From positions 23,148-87,147 of the forward strand of contig NZ_BPQQ01000001.1 in the NCBI RefSeq assembly GCF_022179325.1: DNA of 64,000 bases, in the 5' to 3' direction. A model generated the notes under the pieces. It was not told the DNA's origin and made no database searches. It saw only the letters and a list, made by a program, of their open reading frames with translations. The position numbers were made by a program, and so were the translations under genes. Source of the stretch: Methylobacterium isbiliense (lineage in GTDB: Bacteria > Pseudomonadota > Alphaproteobacteria > Rhizobiales > Beijerinckiaceae). Shown one piece after another: positions 52,666 through 62,157 of this stretch. How positions within the stretch are numbered: the stretch's first letter is position 1; each line of letters opens with the position of its first letter.

Positions 52666-53829
52666 TCACGCCCCGTCGGGCAGCTCGCGCACCACCACCC
52701 GCCCGCCCTCCGCCGAGAGGGCGAGCCGGCCGGCCTTGAGCGCCAGCGCCTTCTCGCCGAACAGGCGGCGGCGCCAGCCGTGCAGGACCGGCACGTCCGC
52801 CGCGTCGTCGTCGGCCAGGGCTTCGAGGTCGTCCACCGTGGCGATGATCTTGGGCGCCACGCGCTCCGCCTCGCAGACCGCCTTGAGCAGCACCTTGAGG
52901 AGTTCGACGAGGGCGCCGTTGCCGCCCCCGCGCGGCCGGCTGCGCTCCGGCACCGGCACCGTGGCGGGGTCGCGGGCGAGCCCGCGCTCCACCGCGGCCA
53001 GGATCTCGGCGCCGGTGCGCGAGCGCTCGAACCCGGTCGGGATGCTCCGCAGCCGTCCCAGCGCCTCGATGCTGCGCGGAGCCGAGGTCGCCACGTCGAG
53101 CACCGCCTCGTCCTTGAGGATGCGTCCGCGCGGCACGTTGCGGCTCTGCGCCTCCGCCTCGCGCCACGCCGCCACCTCCATCAGCACGGCGATCTCGCGG
53201 GCCTTGCGCATCCGCCCGCCGAGGCGGCGCCACGCCTGGTCCGGATCGGCCCGGTAGGTCTCCGGCGAGGTGAGGACCGCCATCTCCTCGTCGAGCCATG
53301 CGCCCCGGTCGGTGGCGAGGAGCTGCCGGGCCAGCACCTCGTAGACCTTGATGAGGTGCGTCACGTCCGAGAGGGCGTAGGTGAGCTGCGCCTCCGAGAG
53401 CGGCCGGCGCGACCAGTCGGTGAAGCGGGACGACTTGTCGATCTTGGCCTTGGCGACGTCGTTGACGAGCTGCTCGTAGGAGACCGAGTCGCCGTAGCCG
53501 CAGACCATCGCGGCGACCTGGGTGTCGAAGAACGGCTGGGGCAGCAGGCCCCCCTGCAGCCAGATGATCTCCAGATCCTGCCGGGCCGAGTGGAAGACCT
53601 TCAGCACCCGCTCGTCGCCCATCAGCGCGAAGAACGGCGCAAGGTCGATCCCGGGCGCCAGCGGGTCGACGAGCGCCGTCGACCCGTCCGGCGCCGCGAT
53701 CTGGATCAGGCAGAGCTTGGGATAGTAGGTCGTCTCACGCATGAACTCCGTGTCGACGGTCACGAAGGGTTGCGTGGCGAAGTGCGCGCAGGTCGCGGCG
53801 AGCCCGTCCGTCGAGGTGATCAGCTTCAT
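52666..53829 (-). CDS. rnd: Ribonuclease D
   Basis: A 387-residue 3'-5' exoribonuclease of the DEDDy class. V-D-T-E-F (Asp26, Glu28), H-S-A-R-Q-D-L-E-I and Y-A-L-S-D-V-T-H-L supply the four acidic residues and the tyrosine. An HRDC-type helical region follows from about 205. It trims tRNA and other stable RNA precursors. It lies between murD and trmD, all on the minus strand. Confidence 0.93.
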   Translation of the reverse strand: MKLITSTDGLAATCAHFATQPFVTVDTEFMRETTYYPKLCLIQIAAPDGSTALVDPLAPGIDLAPFFALMGDERVLKVFHSARQDLEIIWLQGGLLPQPFFDTQVAAMVCGYGDSVSYEQLVNDVAKAKIDKSSRFTDWSRRPLSEAQLTYALSDVTHLIKVYEVLARQLLATDRGAWLDEEMAVLTSPETYRADPDQAWRRLGGRMRKAREIAVLMEVAAWREAEAQSRNVPRGRILKDEAVLDVATSAPRSIEALGRLRSIPTGFERSRTGAEILAAVERGLARDPATVPVPERSRPRGGGNGALVELLKVLLKAVCEAERVAPKIIATVDDLEALADDDAADVPVLHGWRRRLFGEKALALKAGRLALSAEGGRVVVRELPDGA

Positions 53830-53902
53830 GACAGCCGGCTATAGCGGAGCCCGCGGACCAGCGCGAGACGCCACACCGCACGGTTGTCGCGATTCCCTGC
53901 GG

Positions 53903-54616
53903 TCATTTGGCCGGATCTTGCCCGAGCAGGTCCGGCCGGCGCTCGCGCGTCAGCCGCTCGGCCGCCGCGCTGCGCCAGCGGGCAATGGCCGCGTGGTTGC
54001 CGCCGAGCAGCACCTCCGGGATGGAACGGCCCTCCCAGTCGCGCGGCCGCGTGTAGTGCGGGTATTCGAGGAGCGGACCCTCGAAGCTCTCCTCGACGCC
54101 GGAGGCGGCCTTGCCCATCACGCCGGGGAGCAGGCGCACGCAGGCATCGATCGTCACCAGCGCGGCCAGTTCCCCGCCGGAGAGCACGTAGTCGCCGATC
54201 GAGACCTCCTCCAGGCCGCGCCCCTCGATCACCCGCTCGTCCACCCCCTCGAAGCGCCCGCACACCGCGACGAGACCCGGCCCCTCGGCGAGCGCCCGCA
54301 CCCGGCCCTGCGTGAGCGGGCGTCCGCGGGGGCTCATCAGCAGCCGCGGGCGCGGATCGTCCGGGGCCGCGGCCGCGTCGATCGCCGCGGCGAGCACGTC
54401 GCAGCGCAGCACCATCCCGGCCCCGCCGCCGGCCGGGGTGTCGTCCACCGCCCGGTGACGCCCGATCCCGTGGTCGCGGATGTTGCGCGCCTCGATCGTC
54501 CAGGCCCCGCGCGCCAGCGCATCGCCCGAGAGGGAGAGCCCGAGGGGGCCCGGGAACATCTCCGGGTAGAGGGTGAGGATCGTGGCGCGCCAGGGAGAGG
54601 ACATCGTGGAGGTCAT
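53903..54616 (-). CDS. trmD: tRNA (guanine-N1)-methyltransferase
   Basis: A 237-residue SPOUT enzyme that methylates G37 of tRNAs. [10 protein letters not shown], the [16 protein letters not shown] block, L-S-P-R-G and the knot sequence [11 protein letters not shown] are diagnostic. Start 54616 or 54604 (M-S-S-P-W-R). Normally adjacent to rimM; here a gene on the other strand lies between them. Confidence 0.95.
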   Translation of the reverse strand: MTSTMSSPWRATILTLYPEMFPGPLGLSLSGDALARGAWTIEARNIRDHGIGRHRAVDDTPAGGGAGMVLRCDVLAAAIDAAAAPDDPRPRLLMSPRGRPLTQGRVRALAEGPGLVAVCGRFEGVDERVIEGRGLEEVSIGDYVLSGGELAALVTIDACVRLLPGVMGKAASGVEESFEGPLLEYPHYTRPRDWEGRSIPEVLLGGNHAAIARWRSAAAERLTRERRPDLLGQDPAK

Positions 54617-54736
54617 GGCGCCTGATCGCGCGCGTCCGCCAGCGGGTCAACCGGCCGCGCGGCGACGACGGCCCGGGCGCTTCACGCTCCGTCCACACCC
54701 ACGCCGTAGGCTGCCGCGCGGGGACGGAGGCGGCGG

Positions 54737-55537
54737 ATGGTTCTGGGATTCTGGCTCGATCAGCCGGTCTGGCTGATCTTCGCGGCACTGGCCTCCCTGT
54801 TCGGGGCGGCGATCGGCCTGATCCGGCTCGTGGCCGTGTCCGGCGTGAGCCGGGGCTTCGTGGCCAGCCTGGGCGGCGTGGTCGCCCCCTTCTTCGGCGC
54901 CGTCTCGGTGCTGCTCGCCCTCCTCACCGGCTTCGTGGCGAACGACGCCTGGGAGCGCCAGCGGCAGGCCGTGCGGGCGGTGCAGGCCGAGCGCGACGGC
55001 GCGGTGGCGGTCTACAACCTCAGCCTCGCCACCGTCTCCGACATGGCGGCGATCCGCGCCCATCTGGCGGCCTATCTCGACGCGGTGGTGGGCGAGGAAT
55101 GGGAGCGGATGCAGGACGGCGAGACCTCGCCCCGGGCGGCCGAGGCCCTGGGCCGGCTGCTGCAGGCCGCGGCGGCGCCGCGGGTCAGCGTCGAGGCGGG
55201 ATTGGCCGCGCACCGGGCGCTGCTCGACACGGTGCTGCGCCTGCGCGGCGCCCGGGGGGACCGGCTGGCCCTGGCCCAGCACGCCAGCGACCAGTCGAAG
55301 TGGCTCACCCTGCTGGTGCTGGCCTTCCTGACCCTGGTGGCGCTCGCGCTGGTGCATCTCGACCGGCCGCGCGCGCAGATGACGGCCATGACGGTGTTCG
55401 CGGCCGCCATGATCTCGACGCTCGGGCTGATCGCCCTGCACGAGCGGCCCTTCGACGGGCCGAGGCCGGTCGGCGCCGCACCGCTGAAGGCGGCCCTGAC
55501 CCTGGTGGCCGGACGGGCGGAGGTGCAGGCGCGCTGA
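54737..55537 (+). CDS. DUF4239 (bestrophin-like) membrane protein
   Basis: A 266-residue integral membrane protein with four helices: two N-terminal, one near residue 190 and one near 215, with a long charged helical central segment (N-D-A-W-E-R-Q-R-Q-A-V). This is the DUF4239/bestrophin-like pattern of small bacterial membrane proteins of unknown function. It is on the plus strand between trmD and rimM, interrupting that conserved order. Confidence 0.8.
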   Translation: MVLGFWLDQPVWLIFAALASLFGAAIGLIRLVAVSGVSRGFVASLGGVVAPFFGAVSVLLALLTGFVANDAWERQRQAVRAVQAERDGAVAVYNLSLATVSDMAAIRAHLAAYLDAVVGEEWERMQDGETSPRAAEALGRLLQAAAAPRVSVEAGLAAHRALLDTVLRLRGARGDRLALAQHASDQSKWLTLLVLAFLTLVALALVHLDRPRAQMTAMTVFAAAMISTLGLIALHERPFDGPRPVGAAPLKAALTLVAGRAEVQAR

Positions 55538-55540
55538 GCC

Positions 55541-56209
55541 TCACGCCTCCTCGGAGGGCGGCGGAGCGGCCGGGGCGAAGAGGTCGTCGGGGGGATCCAC
55601 CGTGACGATGCGCGCCGCCAGGTCGATCGCCGGCACGAAGGCCCGGGTGAAGGGCAGGAGCGCGGTGGCCCCGCCGCCCGCGGGCGCGATCTCCAGAAGA
55701 TCGCCGCCGCCGTAATTCGGCACCGCCCGCACCGTGCCGAGGTGGCGACCCGCCGCATCGGTCACCGCGAGGCCGACGAGATCGGCGGAGAAGAACTCGT
55801 CCTCGTCCTCCGGGAGGCCGAGGCGGTCGCGCGGGACGTAGAGGGCTAGGCGGTTCAGGGCCTCGGCGGCGTTGCGCCCGGCAATGCCCGCCACGCGGGC
55901 GATCAGGATGTCGGGGGCGCCCGAGGTCGGGCGCAGGGCGGTGATCTCGACCGTACGGCCATCCGCGCCGCGGAGTGCGCCGTAGCTGCCGATCGCCGCC
56001 GGATCGGCGGTGTAGGATTTCAGCCGCACCTCGCCCGCGAGCCCGTGCGCGCGCCCGAACTCGCCGAGCAGCACGTAGGCGGGATCCCGGGCGGGCGACA
56101 GGGCGGAATCCGGCGCCGCGTGCGGCGCCGGACCGCGAGGCGGACGGGCCGGTCCCGGCCGCGCCCCTGAGGGGCGGCGGGCTCCCGGGGGAGGGGACCG
56201 GCGCGCCAT
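55541..56209 (-). CDS. rimM: Ribosome maturation factor RimM
   Basis: A 222-residue protein. The RimM N-terminal barrel begins [18 protein letters not shown] at about residue 45, and the C-terminal PRC-like barrel contains L-V-G-L-A-V-T-D and the [10 protein letters not shown] block. It binds S19 during 30S assembly. The 44 residues before the homology are Pro/Ala/Arg-rich and unusual; no other start codon lies in that stretch. It lies 6 bp downstream of rpsP. Confidence 0.93.
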   Translation of the reverse strand: MARRSPPPGARRPSGARPGPARPPRGPAPHAAPDSALSPARDPAYVLLGEFGRAHGLAGEVRLKSYTADPAAIGSYGALRGADGRTVEITALRPTSGAPDILIARVAGIAGRNAAEALNRLALYVPRDRLGLPEDEDEFFSADLVGLAVTDAAGRHLGTVRAVPNYGGGDLLEIAPAGGGATALLPFTRAFVPAIDLAARIVTVDPPDDLFAPAAPPPSEEA

Positions 56210-56215
56210 CGCGGG

Positions 56216-56575
56216 TTACGCCGCGGCGTCCTCGCCGGCGCCGGCCTTCTCGGCGCGGGCGGCGGCGCGCTCCTTGGCCTTGGTGCCGGGCTCGGCCTTC
56301 TTCGGGTTGTTGCGGGTCGGGCGCTGGGCGAGGCCGGCGGCGTCGAGGAAGCGCAGGACGCGGTCGGTGGGCTGGGCGCCCTTGGCGAGCCACGCCTGGA
56401 TCTTCTCGGTCTCCAGCGACACGCGGGCCGGATCGTCCTTCGGCTTCATCGGGTCGTAGACGCCGACTTTGTCGATGAAGCGGCCGTCGCGCGGCGCGCG
56501 CGAATCGGCGACGACGATGCGGTAGTAGGGGCGCTTCTTGGCGCCGCCGCGGGTCAGACGGATCTTCAGTGACAT
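56216..56575 (-). CDS. rpsP: 30S ribosomal protein S16
   Basis: A 119-residue S16: [20 protein letters not shown] and D[18 protein letters not shown] are the family core. A Lys/Ala-rich C-terminal extension of about 35 residues ([10 protein letters not shown]) is longer than in E. coli, as in other alphaproteobacteria. Co-transcribed with rimM. Confidence 0.97.
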   Translation of the reverse strand: MSLKIRLTRGGAKKRPYYRIVVADSRAPRDGRFIDKVGVYDPMKPKDDPARVSLETEKIQAWLAKGAQPTDRVLRFLDAAGLAQRPTRNNPKKAEPGTKAKERAAARAEKAGAGEDAAA

Positions 56576-56606
56576 CGAACTCTCCTGGTTTTGATGTGGG
56601 GCGAAC

Positions 56607-56698
56607 AGGGAGTGGCGAATGGCGAAGAGTGGGGTTCAGCCTCGCGGCACGGCCGCTGCAAGCCGCCGAACCCCTCTATTCGCTGTTCGCTACTCCCC
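56607..56698. repeat. Imperfect inverted repeat between ffh and rpsP
   Basis: The arm gggagtggcgaatggcgaa (from 56608) is matched in inverted form by ttcgctgttcgctactcccc (56679-56698) with three mismatches. About 50 bp lie between. The gcgaa/ttcgc iteration resembles small dispersed repeats known from related genomes (not searched). It sits just after the ffh stop codon and could act as a terminator or attenuator. Confidence 0.65.
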
Positions 56699-56704
56699 AT
56701 CCGC

Positions 56705-58273
56705 CTATTTCTTCTTCCCGAACGGCAATCCGCCGAGCCCCGGAAGACCGGGCATCTTTCCGCCGCCGAGACCCGGCAGCCCCGGGAGCTTGCCCGGCGC
56801 CCCCCCGAGGCCCTGCGGCATCGGCGGCAGCTTGCCGCCGAACTGCTTCTCCAGCGCGGCGATCTGTTCGGGCGTCGGCTCGGGCATGCCGCCGCCCATC
56901 ATCTTGCCCATCTGGCCGAGCCCGCCCCCGCCGAGCCCGAACATGTTGCCGAGCGCCTGGCCGATGCCGCGCTTGCCCGAGCCCATCGCCTTCATCATGT
57001 CGGCCATGGTCCGGTGCATCTTGAGGAGCTTGTTGATCTCCGCGACGTCGACGCCCGAGCCCTTGGCGATGCGCTTCTTGCGCGAGGCCTTGAGGATGTC
57101 GGGGTTGCGGCGCTCCTCGGGCGTCATCGAGGAGATGATCGCGCGCTGGCGCCTGAACATCTTCTCGTCGAGGTTGGCGCCCTCGACCTGCTTCTTCATC
57201 TGCGCCATGCCGGGCAGCATGCCCATCAGGCCGCCGATGCCGCCCATCTTCTCCATCTGGCCGAGCTGCATCGACAGGTCGTCGAGGTCGAACTTGCCCT
57301 TGCGCATCTTCTCGGCGACGCGCAGGGCCTGTTCCTGGTCGATGGTCTCGGCCGCCCGCTCGACGAGCGAGACGATGTCGCCCATGCCGAGGATGCGGTT
57401 GGCGACGCGGTCGGGATGGAATTCCTCCAGCGCGTCGACCTTCTCGCCGGTGCCGACGAGCTTGATCGGCTTGCCGGTCACGGCCCGCATCGAGAGCGCC
57501 GCGCCGCCGCGGGCATCGCCGTCCATGCGGGTGAGCACGATGCCGGTGACGCCGAGCCGCTGGTCGAAGGCGCGCGCGGTGTTGACCGCGTCCTGGCCGG
57601 TGAGCGCGTCGGCGACGAGCAGCACCTCGTGGGGCTTCGTCGCCGCCTTCACGTCGGCGGCCTCCTGCATCAGCCCCTCGTCGAGGGTGATGCGGCCGGC
57701 GGTGTCGAGCATCACCACGTCGAACCCGCCCAGCCGCGCCGCCTCCATGGCGCGCTTGGCGATCTGCACCGCCGACTGGCCGGCGACGATCGGCAGCGTC
57801 TCGACGCCGACCTGGCGGCCGAGCACCGCGAGCTGCTCCATGGCGGCCGGACGGCGGGTGTCGAGGGAGGCGAGCAGCACCCGGCGCTTGTCGCGGCTGG
57901 TGAGCCGCTTGGCGATCTTGGCGGTGGTGGTGGTCTTGCCCGAGCCCTGCAGGCCGACCATCAGGATCGGCACCGGCGAGGGGGCGTTGAGGTCGATGAC
58001 CTCGGCCTGCGAGCCCAGCATCGCCACGAGCTGGTCGTTGACGATCTTCACGACCATCTGGCCGGGCGTCACCGACTTGAGCACCGTGGCGCCGACCGCC
58101 TGCTCGCGCACCTTCTCGGTGAAGCCGCGCACGACTTCGAGCGCGACGTCCGCCTCCAGGAGGGCGCGGCGCACCTCGCGCAGGGCCGCCGTGACGTCGG
58201 CCTCCGTCAGCGCGCCGCGGCGGGTGAGCCCGGAGAGGATGCCGGAGAGGCGGTCCGAGAGGCCTTCGAACAT
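56705..58273 (-). CDS. ffh: Signal recognition particle protein Ffh
   Basis: A 522-residue SRP54 GTPase. The N domain is followed by the G domain with G-L-Q-G-S-G-K-T-T (107-115), D-T-A-G-R and T-R-M-D-G-D, then the Met-rich M domain (M-G-G-I-G-G-L-M-G-M-L-P-G-M) with the 4.5S RNA-binding S-G-V-D-V. The tail has a Gly/Pro/Leu repeat G-L-P-G-L-G-G. It targets membrane proteins to the translocon. It heads the ffh-rpsP-rimM block. Confidence 0.97.
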   Translation of the reverse strand: MFEGLSDRLSGILSGLTRRGALTEADVTAALREVRRALLEADVALEVVRGFTEKVREQAVGATVLKSVTPGQMVVKIVNDQLVAMLGSQAEVIDLNAPSPVPILMVGLQGSGKTTTTAKIAKRLTSRDKRRVLLASLDTRRPAAMEQLAVLGRQVGVETLPIVAGQSAVQIAKRAMEAARLGGFDVVMLDTAGRITLDEGLMQEAADVKAATKPHEVLLVADALTGQDAVNTARAFDQRLGVTGIVLTRMDGDARGGAALSMRAVTGKPIKLVGTGEKVDALEEFHPDRVANRILGMGDIVSLVERAAETIDQEQALRVAEKMRKGKFDLDDLSMQLGQMEKMGGIGGLMGMLPGMAQMKKQVEGANLDEKMFRRQRAIISSMTPEERRNPDILKASRKKRIAKGSGVDVAEINKLLKMHRTMADMMKAMGSGKRGIGQALGNMFGLGGGGLGQMGKMMGGGMPEPTPEQIAALEKQFGGKLPPMPQGLGGAPGKLPGLPGLGGGKMPGLPGLGGLPFGKKK

Positions 58274-58292
58274 GGGGCGTCCGTCCTTTGCG

Positions 58293-58514
58293 CTACTCGT
58301 CGTTGCCGGCGCGCGCGGCGCGGCGCGCCTGGAGCGCGCCCTCGAACTGGCGCAACGCGGTCTCGAACTTGTCGCGGCAGCCCGGATTGCAGAAGCCGAC
58401 GACGGCGCCGTTGTAGAGCGTCAGCGAATCGGCGGCGATCGGCTTGCCCGACCAGGGGCAGACCTCGTTCACCGCGTCCTCGATGCGCAACGGCGCCTCT
58501 CTCGTGTCGTTCAT
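58293..58514 (-). CDS. Small Cys-motif (YHS/TRASH-like) protein
   Basis: A 73-residue protein from ATG 58514. V-C-P-W-S-G-K-P-I and V-G-F-C-N-P-G-C-R-D-K-F place three cysteines in a YHS/TRASH-like metal-binding arrangement. Homologs in related genomes are sometimes labelled glutathione S-transferase, which the sequence does not support. It lies just upstream of ffh. Confidence 0.75.
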   Translation of the reverse strand: MNDTREAPLRIEDAVNEVCPWSGKPIAADSLTLYNGAVVGFCNPGCRDKFETALRQFEGALQARRAARAGNDE

Positions 58515-58768
58515 CCGCTCGCTCAAGCCTGGAGCCGGCCTCGCGCCCAACGCCATTCGCGCCCGAGGGCGCGTCGCGCTGTCGGGCGTTGGCCTCCGGC
58601 CTCGCGGGCCGGTCGGCGGGTCGGGTCGAGACGGGTACTCGACTGGAAGCGGCCGGGCTAGAGGGGTTCTGCACGAAAGTCAACGCGCCATCACCGGCGC
58701 CGGACCGCGTTTACCACGTCTTAACCATGTCCGGGCTTTGCTGGCCGGGAGATTCCAGGAGACCCGGC

Positions 58769-59254
58769 GTGTCCGAACCCGCTATCCAGACCCAGAGCCA
58801 CCCGGACCGTCAGGCGGACCGTCACGTGGCGGGCCCCCTGCGCGACTGGCTCGCCACCCTGTCCCGGATCGAGGCTGCCGATCAGGGGCGCGCCGCCCCC
58901 AGGCCGGCCCAGCCCGCCGCCGCGCCGAAACCCGCCGAAGCCCGCCGCCCGGCCGAGCCGCAGGGTGGCTGGGAGCCCCGCCTCGTCCAGCCCGCGCCGG
59001 CCGAGACCCAGGCCCGCGAGGTCGAGGACGAGGACGTCGCGGCGCTGATGGCCGAGAACATGGTGCTCAAGGCGCGCCTCAAGGTCGAGGCCGAGCGCCA
59101 CGAGGAGCTGCAGGCGATCGTCGCCCAGGAGCTGCGCGCGCTGCGCAGCCACGTCCAGGCCGAGGTCGAGCGGGCGGAGGAGCTGCGCGCCGAGCGGGAC
59201 CTCTGGATGGCCCGCGCCGAGGCGCTGGCGATGCCCCTGTTCCAGAAGCGCTGA
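58769..59254 (+). CDS. Coiled-coil protein of unknown function
   Basis: A 161-residue protein from GTG 58769, with aggag seven bases upstream (ATG 58727 is an alternative). The first half is Pro/Ala/Gln-rich and unstructured; the second half (E-D-V-A-A-L-M-A-E-N-M-V-L-K-A-R-L) is a long Glu/Arg coiled coil ending A-M-P-L-F-Q-K-R. No family was recognised. It could be a scaffold or cell-envelope linker. Confidence 0.65.
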   Translation: MSEPAIQTQSHPDRQADRHVAGPLRDWLATLSRIEAADQGRAAPRPAQPAAAPKPAEARRPAEPQGGWEPRLVQPAPAETQAREVEDEDVAALMAENMVLKARLKVEAERHEELQAIVAQELRALRSHVQAEVERAEELRAERDLWMARAEALAMPLFQKR

Positions 59255-59407
59255 GGCGCCGTACGGCGCGGACGGCGTCGTGCGGCGGCACTGACGCGCC
59301 GCCGTTCACCCGATTGGGATGGCGATCTCGGTTGATCGCGGGCGCGGCCGTGCCGATATGTCGGTGCGGCCTGCCGCGACGATCCACCGAGAGAGGACGC
59401 CTCACCC

Positions 59408-61288
59408 ATGACGACTCGGCCCATGACGACGGGGTCGCTGACGACCCGTGCCGCCGTGCCGTCGGATGCCTCGCAGAACGCCGCCCAGGCCACGGCCCGC
59501 GCCGTCGATCTCGGCCCGCTGCCGGAATGGGACCTCTCCGACCTCTATGCCGGACTCGACGACCCGGCCTTCGCCCGCGACCTCGCGGCGGTCGAGGCCG
59601 AGTGCCGGAGCTTCGCCGAAACCTATCGCGGCCGCATCGCCGCGATCGCCGGGAGCGATGACGCCGCGGACACGCTGGGCAGCGCGGTCGCCGCCTACGA
59701 GGCAATCGAGGACCGGATGGGCCGGCTGATGTCCTATGCCGGGCTCGTCTACTCGGGCGACACCACCGACCCGGCCCGCGCCAAGTTCTATGGCGACACC
59801 CAGGAGCGCCTGACCGACGCGTCGAGCGACCTCCTGTTCTTCACCCTCGAACTCAACCGCGTGGACGATGCCGTCATCGACGCCGCCACCGCGAACCCGC
59901 CGCTCGCCCGCTACCGGCCCTGGCTGGAGGACATCCGGCGCGAGAAGCCCCACCAGCTCAGCGACGAGGTCGAAAAACTCCTCCTCGAAAAGTCCGTCAC
60001 CGGGCGGGCGGCCTGGAACCGGCTCTTCGACGAGACCATCGCCTCCCTGCGCTTCCCGCTTCGGGGCGAGGACCTGACGCTGGAGCCCACCCTCAACAAG
60101 CTCCAGGATCCCGACGAGAGCGTGCGCCGCGACGCCGCCGAGGCGCTGAGCGGCGTCTTCCGGGCGAACCTGCGGGTGTTCACCCTCATCACCAACACGC
60201 TCGCCAAGGACAAGGAGATCTCCGACCGCTGGCGGCGCTTCGCGGACGTGGCGGATGCCCGCCACCTCGCCAACCGGGTCGAGCCCGAGGTGGTGGCGGC
60301 CCTGGTCGAGGCGGTGACGGCCGCCTATCCGCGCCTGTCGCACCGCTACTACCGCCTCAAGGCGCGCTGGTTCGGGCGCGAGACCCTGGCCTACTGGGAC
60401 CGCAACGCGCCCCTGCCGAAGGTCGAGCAGCGCACCATCCCGTGGGCGGAGGCGCGCGAGACGGTGCTCTCGGCCTACACCGCCTTCTCGCCCCGCATGG
60501 CGGAGATCGCCCGCCGCTTCTTCGACGGGGGCTGGATCGACGCGCCCGTGCGCCCCGGCAAGGCGCCGGGCGCCTTCGCCCACCCGACCGTTCCCTCGGC
60601 CCACCCCTACGTGCTGGTGAACTACCAGGGCAAGCCGCGCGACGTGATGACCCTCGCCCACGAACTCGGGCACGGGGTGCATCAGGTGCTCGCCGCCGGC
60701 AACGGCGCCCTGATGGCCCCGACTCCGCTCACCCTCGCCGAGACCGCCAGCGTGTTCGGCGAGATGCTGACCTTCCGCCGCGTCCTCGACGCCACCCGGG
60801 ATCATCGCCAGCGCCGCGCGCTCCTCGCCGCCAAGGTCGAGGACATGATCAACACGGTGGTGCGCCAGATCGCCTTCTACGCCTTCGAGCGCAAGGTCCA
60901 CCTCGCCCGCCGCGAGGGCGAACTCACCGCCGAGCAGATCTGCGCGCTGTGGATGTCGGTGCAGGCCGAGAGCCTCGGCCCGGCGATCCGGCTCGATGCC
61001 GGCTACGAGCCGTTCTGGGCCTACATCCCGCACTTCATCCACTCGCCCTTCTACGTCTACGCCTACGCGTTCGGCGATTGCCTCGTGAACTCGCTCTACG
61101 GCGTCTACCAGAGCGCCGAAGAGGGCTTCGTCGAGCGCTACTTCGCCCTGCTGTCGGCCGGCGGCACCAAGCCCTACGGCGAACTCCTCGCGCCCTTCGG
61201 ACTCGATGCCCGCGACCCGGCCTTCTGGCAGATCGGCCTGTCGATGATCGAGGGCATGATCGCGGAACTCGAAGCCATGGACGCCTGA
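59408..61288 (+). CDS. pepF: M3 family oligoendopeptidase F
   Basis: A 626-residue metallopeptidase. The Zn motif H-E-L-G-H is at 418-422 in T-L-A-H-E-L-G-H-G-V-H, with the downstream Glu ligand in L-A-E-T-A-S-V-F-G-E. Length and the Y-A-F-G-D block at the C-terminus fit the PepF/M3B subgroup. It hydrolyses short peptides in the cytoplasm. The first 30 residues are Thr/Ala-rich and not conserved. Confidence 0.93.
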   Translation: MTTRPMTTGSLTTRAAVPSDASQNAAQATARAVDLGPLPEWDLSDLYAGLDDPAFARDLAAVEAECRSFAETYRGRIAAIAGSDDAADTLGSAVAAYEAIEDRMGRLMSYAGLVYSGDTTDPARAKFYGDTQERLTDASSDLLFFTLELNRVDDAVIDAATANPPLARYRPWLEDIRREKPHQLSDEVEKLLLEKSVTGRAAWNRLFDETIASLRFPLRGEDLTLEPTLNKLQDPDESVRRDAAEALSGVFRANLRVFTLITNTLAKDKEISDRWRRFADVADARHLANRVEPEVVAALVEAVTAAYPRLSHRYYRLKARWFGRETLAYWDRNAPLPKVEQRTIPWAEARETVLSAYTAFSPRMAEIARRFFDGGWIDAPVRPGKAPGAFAHPTVPSAHPYVLVNYQGKPRDVMTLAHELGHGVHQVLAAGNGALMAPTPLTLAETASVFGEMLTFRRVLDATRDHRQRRALLAAKVEDMINTVVRQIAFYAFERKVHLARREGELTAEQICALWMSVQAESLGPAIRLDAGYEPFWAYIPHFIHSPFYVYAYAFGDCLVNSLYGVYQSAEEGFVERYFALLSAGGTKPYGELLAPFGLDARDPAFWQIGLSMIEGMIAELEAMDA

Positions 61289-61727
61289 GGACGCACGCGC
61301 CCCTTGATTCCGCCCCCGGTACAGATACTTTGCACTAGTATAAGTTCGACAACGGGTGCTACCCTCCAGCACCATCCCGCGGACCGGGCGACGCGCCATG
61401 ATGTTCGCGAGTTGCCGGGCACGCCGGAGCGGCCTCCCGCACGCTGAGGGCGCGGCGGATCCGCGGGATGAACGGGGGCGTCGAGCGCGCGCGCGCGCCA
61501 GGGATCCCGGGGATCATGCCGGGACCGGACCGGAACCTGTCGCCGCACGGGCACGGGTGCTGAAATACTTGGCCGAGCGATCGTTTCGGTCTTGACCGTT
61601 CGCACGAAGATGTCCGATCGCTGACGCTGCCGTAGAGACAGAACGGCGGTCGTCCCTGGGAAACCCGCCTCGGTCGTGCCGCGTCGCGTTCATGTGCGAG
61701 CCGAAGGACGACCGGGAACGGAAGGTT
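61289..61727. other. Intergenic region upstream of the CsoR-like regulator
   Basis: About 440 bp with no convincing gene. A softer patch (actagtataagttc near 61334) could hold a promoter, and gggt-gct-accc (about 61355) is a small inverted repeat. No clear operator of the ATAC/GTAT-flanked G-tract type was seen. Confidence 0.4.
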
Positions 61728-62039
61728 ATGGATTACACCTACCAGGATGGACGTCTCCAGATCCGACGCAACGACGACGAGAAGCGTCCGATCCTGCAGC
61801 GTCTCAAGCGCATCGAGGGCCAGGTCCGCGGACTCCAGGCAATGGTCCAGGAGGATCGCTACTGCCTCGACGAGGTGCAGCAGATGAACGCCATCACGGC
61901 TGCGGTGCGCGAGGCCGCGCTCCAGCTCATCAGCGACCATCTCGACGCGTCAGTGAACTACGCGGTGCGCAGCAAGGACCAGGACGGCGCCGTTGAGGAG
62001 ATGATCCGGGTGCTGCGGGCGGCCCTGCGCCAGTCCTGA
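61728..62039 (+). CDS. CsoR/RcnR/FrmR family metal- or aldehyde-responsive repressor
   Basis: A 103-residue all-helical regulator. R-L-K-R-I-E-G-Q-V-R-G-L (DNA-contact helix) and D-R-Y-C-L-D-E-V match the family. The sensor positions are Cys46, His71 and Ser75, corresponding to Cys36, His61 and Cys65 of M. tuberculosis CsoR with identical spacing; the third copper ligand is thus Ser. This is compatible with an FrmR-type formaldehyde sensor or a non-copper metal. ATG 61728 is preferred over ATG 61692, which has no ribosome-binding site. No obvious target gene adjoins it. Confidence 0.88.
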   Translation: MDYTYQDGRLQIRRNDDEKRPILQRLKRIEGQVRGLQAMVQEDRYCLDEVQQMNAITAAVREAALQLISDHLDASVNYAVRSKDQDGAVEEMIRVLRAALRQS

Positions 62040-62157
62040 GCCGGCGCCCTCGCGCCGGGTGCCGCCGATTCGCCGCACCGCCACGGGCGGGCGCGAGACT
62101 AGCAGCGGCGCCGGACGGGCATATCTACGGGTCTGACCGGTCCCTCACGAGTCCCCC

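Noticed and set aside
61359-61595. Short plus-strand frame upstream of the CsoR-like gene
   Set aside because: Arg/Ala-rich with a run of alternating CG (near 61490) and no start site; treated as intergenic.
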